Shown in pieces: positions 32,624-44,600 of a stretch of DNA of 64,000 bases (position 1 is its first letter; each line of letters starts with the position of its first letter). The notes beneath the pieces are model-generated. The model was not told where the DNA came from, did not search any database, and saw nothing but the letters and a program-made list of their open reading frames with translations. Position numbers and translations under genes: made by a program. Location: NCBI RefSeq assembly GCF_018873765.1, contig NC_057923.1, positions 7,886,413 through 7,950,412 on the forward strand, in the 5' to 3' direction. Source of the stretch: Telopea speciosissima. Lineage: Eukaryota > Streptophyta > Magnoliopsida > Proteales > Proteaceae.

Positions 32624-35600
32624 TCACGTTTCAATCCACGTCAAGGTTCCAACTATCAAATATCTACTCGGGAGGTCTCCAGCTGATGGTGCAAGGTAAG
32701 TAATCTTCTTCCTGTGCATTACCATCTTTCATTACTAATCCAGTTTGTTAAAAAAAAATTCTACACCAGTGGCTGGATACATCCAGCATAACTGCATCAA
32801 ATGCAATAACTTACTAGAAAAGTTCATACCTCGGAATGTCAATGTCAGTGATATAGATAAATCCAGCTATGTTGCTGCAAAGAAAGTAAAAAAATTGGAA
32901 CATGCGAAACGAATGATTAATGGATCCATAGACTGACTTTAAGAGATTACAACAAAAAACTAACCCGGTTAGATGATCGTCCTGTTCATACTAATTCTTT
33001 GGATAATGATAAATGTTAAATGTCAATCATTCCAGCTTAAGGTAACCAAAGAAAAAATTTTAATTTTAGCATTTATTTCATCCAAGGGAAATTGGATTGG
33101 AAGCACATGGATTGCTAGCAAGTGAACCCAATCATAGATGGTTATCAACACGGTTTACAAATGAAGGTTAATATTGATTATTTTCCAGATCAAAAACTAA
33201 GAAAATAATAAGAAAAACTATTTGAATACATGATTGAAGTTGTCAATCCCCTGATTTTGTAAAGAAAATTTAAAGTTGATGATCCCAAAAGTTTGTTGAT
33301 TTTCTATTTCCTGGAGGATTATAAGTCGACAGATTCAACTTCATGAACATCCGACCACGTGGAAATACAGTATAATCTCAGGTAGAAACCATCATGTTGT
33401 GGAAAATGATAAGAAGCTGAATGAGAGGATTTTTCCTCTTGGAGAAGGGCAAATGTCATGATTTACCTGGAAATAATCTGATCAGGTTCTTTTGCATAAG
33501 ACACTGCAAGAACTAAATGAATAAGGTCACGGTTGATATTCACAGGGACCAGCCGCATAGGATCAGCTGCAGGCTCCGCACCAATTGGCAGAGCTGAACG
33601 TGGTGCTTGAGGCCCGCCACCAATTCGATATACAAACAAATCACTGAAACTCACAAGATTGGAGTGAGGGGAAAGATCATTTGCAATGCCATAGAAGTAT
33701 TCCTGAAAGAAGGAAAAAAACCAAATCAGACAAATTGACAAAAGATTCTTGGAAAATAAAGCCTCTAATCAAAAGGTTAACAAAGAAAGATATATTAAAC
33801 AAGTACCTTGGACCCAAGAATTTGAGGGAAAATGGCTAGATATTGGTAACTATACATAAGAACCATGCTATGCCAAGGCATGGTATATGCTATCAGGAAA
33901 TAAATTCAAAGGGTGGCAATTGTTGAACCAAATAGAGAAACCGATCCTATATGGTCTGTTCAAATATTTTAACTGCTAAATGTGTACCATGAGAGGAGTG
34001 TTGTGTTTCAGTCATTGTTAAGTAGTTGAGTTAGTTGTTATTTCCTTATTGAAATTTGACTCTTAAAGGGTTTCTGATGCAGGAGCAATTTCTTGGACCA
34101 GGCTAAACCCATTGGGGGACCCATATGAAGAAGAAATCGGGTCCAAGCGGGTTTTAGGTTCAGTAGGATATTTAGGAATTATTTTATTTGGGAAATATGT
34201 AATCTTTTATTTTGGGTAGCAATTAGGGAATTACCAATTTGAGTTTTATCGAATTTCTATTTTAGTTAGTCTACGTTTCAGGAAGTAGAATTTAATTTTA
34301 TTTCTGTTTTAGACTTCAATTAGGAAACTTTATTTCTTTTTTATATAAATATGCTTGCAACCCAATTTGTTGGGCAGATTTGAGAACGGAAATTTTTTGA
34401 GTTGTTTGTGGTACCGACTGATACCAAACAATGGTCGTGTGACCTTCTCCCCTCTTCTGATAGTTTCTTCTTCCCTTTCTCTTCTATATTTCTGTTTTAT
34501 TCAACTAATGCTGCTACTCTGTTTCTGGGCGACACTTTCAGCCCTATATTGCTGGTTCGATCTCCTTTGAGCATCACTCTTTCGATTTCAGAATTTGAGA
34601 GAGTTGTAATATGGGTTCAAGGGTAAAATTGTCATAGGAGTAATATTGTCCTTGTACCTATTCTAGATTGTTCCATCTCACATTATAAATAAAGAATGGC
34701 TGTAGTCACTATGACTAAGCCAGTATTCACGGAATTCAACATGGCATCAAAGCCAAAATTCATCCGAGAATCTGGGAAGTCTCTCTCTCTCTCTCTCTCT
34801 CTCTTCATTTTGCCCTAGCACCACCACCTTCTGCCTCCTCCCACCATCTTCCGCCAACCTACCGCCACCCTTCCGCCTCCCCACACTTCCGCTACTCTTC
34901 CGCCCCCCCTCTCCACCTCTCGCGACTACCTTTCCCACTCGTAGAGGTCTCGTCTCCTCCGGCTTTTGTCGGTTTTTCTTTCCCACCCTTGGTGGTGAGT
35001 TGTCTCCCACCAAGGGCCTTTTTTTCCCCATATGCATTGAAGACTATGTGAGTTTTTTTGAACCTGTAACCATGCTTGACAATTCCGAGGTCACGACTGC
35101 TTCCTCTGGCCCAAATGGCACATCACAGCGTGATTTTCTTCTGTTCCAGCCAGCTCCATTAAATTGAATGGCAGCAATTATCTGTTGTGGTCTCGTTCCT
35201 GTTTGCTATTGGTTCCTGTGGTCTCTCTGGCTACATCACCATAACAACTATCAGGCCTACTGATGTTGGTTCTGCACAAGATAAATGGATTAATTTTAAT
35301 TTTTTGGTCATGTCTTATCTGATTAATTCCATGGATCAAGAAATTGCTGGCCACTACCTTCTTCTTGATACGGCTGCCAAGATCTGGAAGACAGCCCAGG
35401 ACACCTACTCTCAGGTAGGGAATGCCGCCCAATGTTATGAACTCCATCAGAAACTTCACTAGACAAAGCAGTTTGAGTTTTCTCTCTCCCAATACTATAA
35501 TAAGATGTGTACTCTGTGGCAGCAATTAGATTTTTTGGGAACCTTCACTGCAACCTATGATGTTGACACTACGGCTTTCCGGAAGTGGGAAGATGGTTTT

Positions 35601-38600
35601 CGGGTCATTGATTTTCTGGCTGGACTAAATATTGAGTTTGATCCGATTAGGGCACATATACTGAATCGTGATCCTCTACCCACTCTTGAGCAAGCCTATG
35701 CAATTTTTGCAGCTGAGGATAGTAGGCGTACAGCCATGGTTCATCCCATCACTCAGAAGAGATCGGCTCTCCTCTCTGGCTCTCAACCTACTTCTCAAGG
35801 GAACTCTTCCCGCGGTACTGGTGGTGATCATGTGATTGTTGATCGCCCTCCTATTAAGTGTGACCTCTGTTAGCAAAAACGCTTTTAAAACAGAGTTTTA
35901 AACGCATTCCCGTTTTTTACCGTCTTAAACACATTTTGTTGTATGTTTCCCAAACATATGGGAAAAACCTGCAAGCATTCCCGTTTTAAACGCATTTAAA
36001 ACACGTTCCCATGTTTTTTGGAGTTTTTTAAGACCTTGGACTTAAGTGACCATATCTCTCTCTCTCCCGAACTCTGATTGACCTGATTATTTCACCAACG
36101 TAAAGATGACTCAAAGGGCTACATTTTTCATGATATCACCCTCAACTCAAGGTCAATGTACAGATACCGAAATTAGAAGCATGAATTTTAAATAAAAAGT
36201 CCGCAATTCATATGAATATATTGCCCTTTTTTTTGGTTCCCTTTTTTTTGAAATATAATGTTTAAAACCCGTACCGTCCATTTTCCGTTTTTTACCGTTC
36301 TCTATTTTTTTTTACCGTTTTATTTGACCATCCGTTTTGCAATTTTTTACCATTTAAAACCCATACCATAAGACTGTGTCATTTTTGTCGTTCCCGCTTT
36401 TGCTAACTATGAGTGTGACCACTATGGGAAGGATTGGCATACCAAGGACTGTTGTTGGAAGCTTCATGGTCGCCCTGCAGATACCCGTGAGCGTGGGAAG
36501 GGCGGTTCGAATCGTTCCAACAATGCCCATGCAAATCAGGCATCCACTAAAGAGCAACCTACTGACCAATCTCTTTCACAAGTAGTAGCTGAACTACAAT
36601 ATCTCTGAGACATGATGACTCGTTTAGATACATCTTCTTCAGCATCCGCGTCTCCTTTATTGGCTGCTTCGTTGTTTCCCTGCCTTCTGATTCTTCTACC
36701 ACTCCTTCCACAGGTATTTCATTTGATGGGAATTGCACCTCGGTCATACCCAACTCTTGGGTTATTGACTCTGGTGCAACCGACCATCTGACAGGTTCTT
36801 CCTCTCTTTTTTTCCAATATTCTCCTTTATCTGGTCATAATAAGGTTCATTTTGCTGACGGGTCTCTTTCTCCAGTCTCGGGAAAGGGATCGATTCAGTG
36901 CACTTCTTCACTGCGCCTTTCATCTGTGTTACACGTACCTAAGTTTTCTACTAATTTATTATCCATTAGTAGCTTAACTAGGGACTTAAACTGCAAAGTG
37001 ACATTTTTTCCAAACCATTGTTTGTTTCAGGACTTTATAACGGGTCGCACGATTGGACGTGGTAAAGTGGTTGGTGGTATGTACGTGCTTGATAATTCCC
37101 CGGCAGCATTGACATCTCAGGCCTTGTCTTCTGATTCTGCTTCTGCTTTACTAGAATTAAATAAATGGTATCATCGTTTGGGACATCCACCCTTGGGTGT
37201 TTTATTAGTTCTTTTTCCTAGTTTATTAAAAAGTTGTAATCCCAATAATTTTTCTTGTGATGCTTGCACCTTAGCAAAACAAACTCGGAATGTTTATCCT
37301 GTTTCTGATCATAGAAGAGTTCTGGTTTAATACATTCTGATGTGTGGGGTCCTGCCCGGTGTGTTTCTACTTCTGGATTTAGATGTTTGTCACTTTTATT
37401 GACTGTTACAATCGGACTACTTGGGTTTATTTGATGCACAGTAAGATTGATGTTTTTACTTGTTTCACCTTATTTCATAAGATGGTTCAAACTCAATGTG
37501 ATGCCAGGGTGAAGATTTTATTATCTGACAATGGCAAGGAATACACGGATGGTGCTTTTCACACCTATTTGGACAATCATGACATTATTCATTAGACCTC
37601 TTGTGTGGACACTCCTGCTCATAATGGAATTGCCGAACGCAAGAATCGACATTTGTTGGAGGTGGCTCGATCCCTAATGTTTACTATGGCAGTTCCTTCA
37701 CGTTTCTGGGGGGATGCGGTTCTTGCAGCGGCTTATCTTATTAGTAGGCTCCCTTCCAGAGTCTTGGATGGTCGCTGCCCTTTGGACGTTCTCATGGGTT
37801 CCTCCACATTTGTTGTCCCTCCAAAGGTTTCCGGTTGTGTGGTGTTTGCCAGAAATCACCATCCTCATGGAAAGTTCGACCCCAGAGGGCTTCGGTGTGT
37901 TTTTCTAGGATATTCAGCTACCCAGAAGGGGTATAAATGTTATCATCCTCCCACTAGAAAATTGGATGTGGTTTTTAGGGAGTCTGAGGCCTACTTTGCA
38001 CCACCGGCACCTCTCCATGGGGAGATTCTAAGTGAAGAGGTACCTTTGATTGCTCCACTGGATGTAGAGGACGTATCTGTTGAACTAGAAGATGGGATTA
38101 CAAGTTAGGAACAAGAACAAGGACACAGTGAGAAGCAGCCTATAGTTCAGGGGGGGAAAGAATTGAAGACTTCCTCTCGTGGGACGACAAAATTCCCTCC
38201 TCGTGGAACTTGGCGCAAAGAGACTACCACCACTCAACCCCCACAATCTGTACCTACTCCAAGTCCCACTCCTAGTCATCACTTTGGTAAGCTTACTCTT
38301 GATCCTAGTCTTGATTTACCCATTACTGTTCGAAAACCAAAACGAAGTTGTACTCAACACCCAATTTCCAATTTTGTGTCATATAACTCTCTAACTCATT
38401 CATTCCATGCTTTTGTTTCTTCACTGTCCTCCGTTACTATTCCTAACACTTGGCAGGAAGCAATAGCTGAACAGAAGTGGAAAGAAGCGATGAATGAAGA
38501 AATGCATGCCCTGGGAAAAAATAAAACCTGGGATTTGGTGACTCTTCCACTAGGAAAAAAACCAATAGGCAGCAAATGGATCTTCGTTGTGAAGCACAAA

Positions 38601-41600
38601 TCAGATGGGTCAATCGAGAGATACAAGGCAAGATTGGTTGTGAAAGGGTTCACCCAAACCCATAGAATTGACTATCACAAGACCTTTTCTCCTGTGGCAA
38701 AGATGAATACAGTGAGAGTCATTATTTCTTGTGCTGTGAATCAAGGTTGGGATCTCCAACAACTTGATGTCAAGAATGCCTTCTTGCACGAAGAATTGGA
38801 TGAAGATGTTTATATGGAGATACCATCTAGTTTTGCTACTCTAGAGACTCAGGGAAAGGTATGCAAGTTGAAGAAGGCCTTATATGGCCGAAAGCAATCA
38901 CCAAGGGCCTGGTTTGGTCGCTTCCATAAAGCCATGATTTCTAATGTCTATAAGCAAAGCCATGCTGATCACACCTTGTTTGTTCAAAGGGTGGGACAGC
39001 ATATCACAATTTTGATCGTTAATAAAACCGAGAAAATAAAGCGGAAGTTAGACAGACCCCCCGGAGGAACGAAGTCACTCGACTGATAAGGAGAGGAACG
39101 GAACTAGCCTCTATACTCTTTTTTTTCAGTTTTCTTTGCCTGAAATTGTGCTTTTTCCCTTCTTCCGGTCTATTAATAACAAAACGGATTCTTCCGATGT
39201 ATAAAATAAAAATTCCAATAGTTTTTGCTACTATGACCTTCCCAACCACAATTTTTTTTCAAACATTTCTCCACTAAATACAAAATTCTATCGATACTCG
39301 GTATCAAAAAAACTATGCGGATGACATAGTGATCACTGGCAGCGATGCACAAGAAATTCAGAAGTTGAAGACTTACCTGGATATAGAATTTGAAGTCAAA
39401 GATTTGAGAAGATTATGGTATTTCTTGGGAATCGAGGTTACCTATTCAGCCAAGGGTATACCTCTTTCCCAGAGAAAATATACTCTGAACCTGTTGAGTG
39501 ATACAGGAGTACTTGGTTGTAAACCAGCCGATACTCCTCTGGAGCCCAATATACACTTGAAAAGTAAGGAAGGTGACTCGGTGGACAAGGGTAGTTATTA
39601 GAGATTAGTCAGCCGATTGATATATCTATCTCATACCCGACCAGACATAGCATTTGCAGTAAGAGTTGTGAGTCAGTTTATGGATCCTCACTCTTCTCAT
39701 TTGGAGGCAGCATACAGAATATTGAGGTACCTGAAGTCATCTCTTGGAAAAGGAATCTTATATTCACCTCATAGCCATCTTCAAATAGAGGCCTATACTG
39801 ATGCAGATTGGGAAGGCAGCCATGATGATAGAAAATCAATATCTGGATATTATACCTTTATTGGAGGTAATTTAACTACGTGGAGAAACAAGAAACAACT
39901 GGGGGATATTATACCTTTATTGGAGGTAATTTAGTGTGTTTCAGTCAGTGTCAAGTAGTTGAATTAGCTGCTATTTCCTTATTGTAATTTGACTCTTAAA
40001 GGTTAGTTGTTATTTCCTTAGTGTAATTTGACTCTTAAAGGGTTTCCTAATTTTAGGAGGATACCTAGTTTATATATGCCTTGGGGATAGACCACAATAG
40101 GTATTCCATTCCATTCCTATCATGTTCACCCTTTCTCATCTTCTCCATCTCCATTGTGCATTTCTTCTCCATCTTCTTCATAGGTTCTGGTTGATTGTAT
40201 TTTTTTTTTTTTTGGTCACATTAACAATAAGTATAAACAAGACCTATTCTTAGTCATTAAAAGATTAAAGTTTGAGGTCCATTTGAATTCAATCAATGGT
40301 AATCCAACATATACTTCTGCTTCCATGACATGCCGGAAAGTTTCAAATAGAAAACTGAACCATTAAGAAGTTGGAGAAATGTACTTCAATTTACCCACCA
40401 TGTAGGAGAAAATGTACAAGCACTCTAGCGCAACTATCTTCAGTGTTTTTTTAATAAATCACATGATTATTTATTTTTTTTATTTATAGAAATTATGTAC
40501 TTAATGGGGTTTAAGAAACCTCAATGAAATTCAGAATCGCAGGAAATAAGGGACCAAACCAGTAAAAGAGAAAATCAAATACAACAACTCTGCCTTATCC
40601 CAAATAAATGGGGTCGGCTACATGGATCCTTGCCCTCCAATTAGCTTTATTCGAGGTCATACTTGATACAAGGACCCTGCACGAGGCTCCTGCCACTGCA
40701 GGGTCTAGGGAGGGTCATAATGTATGCAGCCTTACCCCCACTTCACGGAGAGGCTGTTTCCCGACTCGAACCCACGACCACTAGGTTGCAATGGAACAAC
40801 CATTGCGCCAAGGTCTGCCCTCTTGGGTAGGGCATAGCCCATACATATATTTAAATAAAAGACTTGAAACATAACTCAAACTAAGCCTAAAACTCCTCCA
40901 AACAATAGCGTTCTTTGGACTTTGGAGGTGGTCTTAAGTCTTAACTGAGTACGACTCCACATAAAATAAGAAAGAAACTTCAACAAGGCTGGACTCATAG
41001 AGTCCTAATCCAGCCTAACTAATATGCTTAATAAAAAATAAAATAAAGAGTTAAAACTCCTAAACAGACCCCACGAATTCTGGTTTCTAGAAGAACCAGA
41101 ACTGAAACATTAATATGCCGCAGGTTCAGTTTGAACCAAAAAGCTGGTTCATAGTTGAACCAGACCAAACTGCAGGCCATACTGGCCTGTTTTCTCCTCT
41201 TTCTTCTGCTGGAGTAGCTGGAATTTTGCATCAGTACTCCGATAAGTTAAATGATATTTTGATATAATTCTACTAAGAATGGTTTGATACATACTTGTAA
41301 AGGCAATGCCAAAGCATCCAGATGCCTTGGTCTCCTAGGCGGGCACCCTGGCTGCCTTGTTGGTGTCACCTTGCGTCCAGGCCCCCTCTAACGCTTTGAG
41401 TCGCCTAGACGCCATGAAAACTATGCTAGTGTGCTTTCATAATATCTAACTATTTAATTGTGTATGACACAATCTAATGTCTACAGAAGGACAAGATTAC
41501 AATCTCGTGAATTCTAAAATTATCATTACAACAGGAATATATAAAATGGATACTATCAGACCTTTCATCATGAGAATATTAACAATAATTTCTGTACCCT

Positions 41601-44600
41601 TGGTAACAGCCATAAGACTAGCGAGTACTTTGGATATTAATATTTAAGAAATACAACTTTAGGTAGAGTTGAATAATGGGACAGGATTCATGTAGCTGAC
41701 CCCATTTAATCAGGATAAGTTTTTATGAGTTGAGTTGAGTACTTACGAAGCACAATTCAACTCAACTCATGAGGCTTTTTCAAAACTACTCATGGCTGGC
41801 TACTGGAATCTTGTTCTGCTCTTCCAGAATTTGGAGGTGTTAGGAAGAAATACAATAACAGAAAGTAAAAAAAATATGCAACCGAGCAGCAAAAAGGCAC
41901 AACTGGGTACAACAGAAAATTGAGAGAAGGCAAGAAAAAGGTAACTAAAAAAGTCTTGATGGCCTCTAAAAGCCTAATGCTTAGGATCAGAAACACAGTA
42001 ATAAACCAGAACTGCAGTGAAGAATTAATGGCCAAAATCAAAGAAACTCAATAAACCAAGATCAGGATAACAGATGCACTTCAGGATGCAATGGATTACT
42101 CTTTTATTATGAGAACAGAATAACAGAAATTGAAACCAATCCAACGGTGAGATTCCAAGTTACAGAAGAATCCAACTTGAAGAGAACTCTCTAGAACTGA
42201 GAACTGATATCAGTGAAGGTGGACAGATCTCAGAACAGCAATAGAATGTAACCAGATTAAGCAACAGCAGCAAGTAGTACTTAGAAATATCAATAGATTA
42301 GAATCTTAGATTAAACTCTGAAACAAAACAGTACAGTAATTCAGAACAAGGTCATAGTCTGAAGATTCCAGAAAGTAAAATGATATATGATTTAATCCAA
42401 GCAATAACAGATTCAAAAATTGAAATGATGGGTATACTTAAGAGTAAAATCTGGTGGCTGAAATTGAAGACACAGTTGAAATCTGAGATGTACTCATTAT
42501 GAAACAAAGAATACAGCAATAGAATATGAATGAAAACTGAATATATAAACCATGAACTACTACCGGAATCAATGGTGGATAGATTAAAAGAATGGAGGAC
42601 TAGAAGAAAGATATGGACCAAGCATCCCACCTGGAACTAGGCTAACATCCCATCAGCAAAACCTCAGCATCTCACCAAGGAATACCCATCCCCAAGCACA
42701 ATTCTGAATCCCACAAAAAATTGAAGCGGCCAAAAGCCAGATTTATTCAATAGCAAAATCATGGGTTAGTGATGTAGGAAGGGAGAGAGGGCCTGGCTGA
42801 GAGGCAAGGTATTGCTGTCTATATATGTAATGGCTCATAGTAGCCTCCAGACAATTAATGAAGTTGATTTGATTGCTTTGTGCAAAGTTTATCATCCTAT
42901 TTTGGTAATGAAGGGTGAGAGGGCCTGACTGAGAGCAGAAACCTTAGGGCTGCTGACAGCCTGGCGGGTGAGAGACGAATCTCCTTATCCTTTTCCCCTC
43001 TCTTCTCTTCTCCTATCTTCTAGTCTCTACCTTCTTATTGCCTCCCTTAACCCCCAATCGAGTTTTCCCCTGCTGCTGCTTCCTATCAACTGCAACAAGC
43101 TGCTGTCTTTGAAGACCAGATTCAACCCCCAATGACTTCCAAGGATTGCTGCTGCTGCACACAACCAAGAGAAGGCCTGAAACACTTTTGCGGCCCTGTT
43201 TTCAGACCGGATTCTTCTACAACTTTGGAGGCTCACATCTCTGCAATCCTCTGCCTGATTGGAGAGCTGTTTGGAGCACAACCTGTCCTTGCATAGATCC
43301 TCCTTTGATCCAAGTTTGACACCATTCTGGTGGTTGGTTTGTTTGCTACAGTCCTCCTATTTTCAAGTTTAACCTTCTAATTCTGTGACCTCCCCATATC
43401 TTGACATCAGGCGATCAGAATTAACCCCAATTTGGAGGACTAATCCAGCCTATCTAGACCTACACTCAACCTGAATTTCAGCCCCCATCACTTGGCTGAA
43501 TATAGAGGTTCTGTCCACTTTCTAATTCTGATTTTGTTTCTAATTTGAGGTTCTGCTGCAACCTATCATTGATCCTACTGTAGAGTGGTTCTTAGTTGAA
43601 CCCCTTCTACATTAGGTAGGGTTTGACCCTTACATCAATATAAGTCTCAAACTCTGAGTAGACAACATAAACTAAGTTTTTTTATTTTTTATTTTTTTTT
43701 ATTTTTTAAAAAAAAGGGTGAATTAAAACTCCTCTAACCATGGGCTTAGTTGGAGTGTTCATGTTGAAATAGAAAACATCTCTATAAGGAATTCTAAAAG
43801 GGAAGGACTTACAATTTCCTAATCCAACTGATGCAGTTAAGGGTGTCCAATCGGGCCAATTGGGCTTCGGAAGACTTTATTTTGATCCATGGTTGGGTTC
43901 TATGGGGCTTAGACTTGTTATTTTTTTGGGTTTATTCATGTAAGCCCATAAAGTGGGGTAAAGTTAATACATGGGATTAGTCGTCAAGTATTTGAGTTAG
44001 AGAGCGAACCACGGCACAACGGTAAGGTTGCTCCATTGCGACATAGTGGTAACGGATTCGAGTCGGTAAACAGCCTCTCTGTGAGGGTAAGGCTGTGTAC
44101 ATACCCCAGACCCCGCAATGGCGGGAGCCTCGTGCACTGGGTACGCCCTTTTTCTAATCAATTTAAGAGTTCTGTTTTTAAGTCTATTTGCTTTAAGTCC
44201 GTAAAAGAGAGTAGTTAAGAATCGTTTTATGAGTCAATTTAGGAATTTTAGAAGATCGTTATATATGTAACACATCTCATCAATAGAAATGACTTGAGTA
44301 AAGAATGAGTTTTTTAAGAGTTTTGATGTTATTGAGCAGTACATGTGGGATTGGTATCCCATACCTGATTTCATCTCTTCTTCCTCCCAAGCAGATCGAT
44401 CTCATCACGTTTTCCCTCCCCTTCCATCGATCTGATTTCTTCCCTTGACAACGCAGTTGCTGCCTTTATCTCAGATCTAATCAAAGATTTGATCATTGGG
44501 ACTGCTTGCATCTGAGATCCATAATCTGGATTTTCAGCTTGCTAATATTGATCTCAGAGCTGAACCTTGCAAACCTGGCCATGGCTACCTATGCTTTCAA

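Larger units (their letters stand above)
34742..39934 (+). pseudogene. Copia element A, internal region (gag-pol), broken
   Basis: Reading from 35065: gag (SNYLLWSRS-type start, 35187-35873), a zinc-knuckle region split by an insertion at 35866-36411, aspartic protease ([12 protein letters not shown] near 36765), pre-integrase ([11 protein letters not shown] near 37167), integrase ([15 protein letters not shown] near 37630), reverse transcriptase (38400-39020, [20 protein letters not shown]), then a second insertion at 39021-39313, then [11 protein letters not shown] and the RNase H start (YTDADWEG near 39800). Domain order PR-INT-RT-RH is that of Ty1/copia. Many stops and frameshifts break it, and RNase H is cut short at about 39895. 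It cannot move on its own. A (TC)n run lies at 34781-34804. Confidence 0.9.

Noticed and set aside
34747-35037. 96-codon basic open frame on the minus strand
   Set aside because: Lies in the CT-rich leader of copia A; the charge comes from the (TC)n and C-rich sequence.
41735-43281. Short open frames in the A/G-rich and C/T-rich part of intron 7
   Set aside because: No transposon or host domain; composition explains them.
44004-44153. tRNA-like A and B box words
   Set aside because: They belong to a SINE: conserved SINE body and tail follow, and no cloverleaf with an acceptor stem can be drawn.
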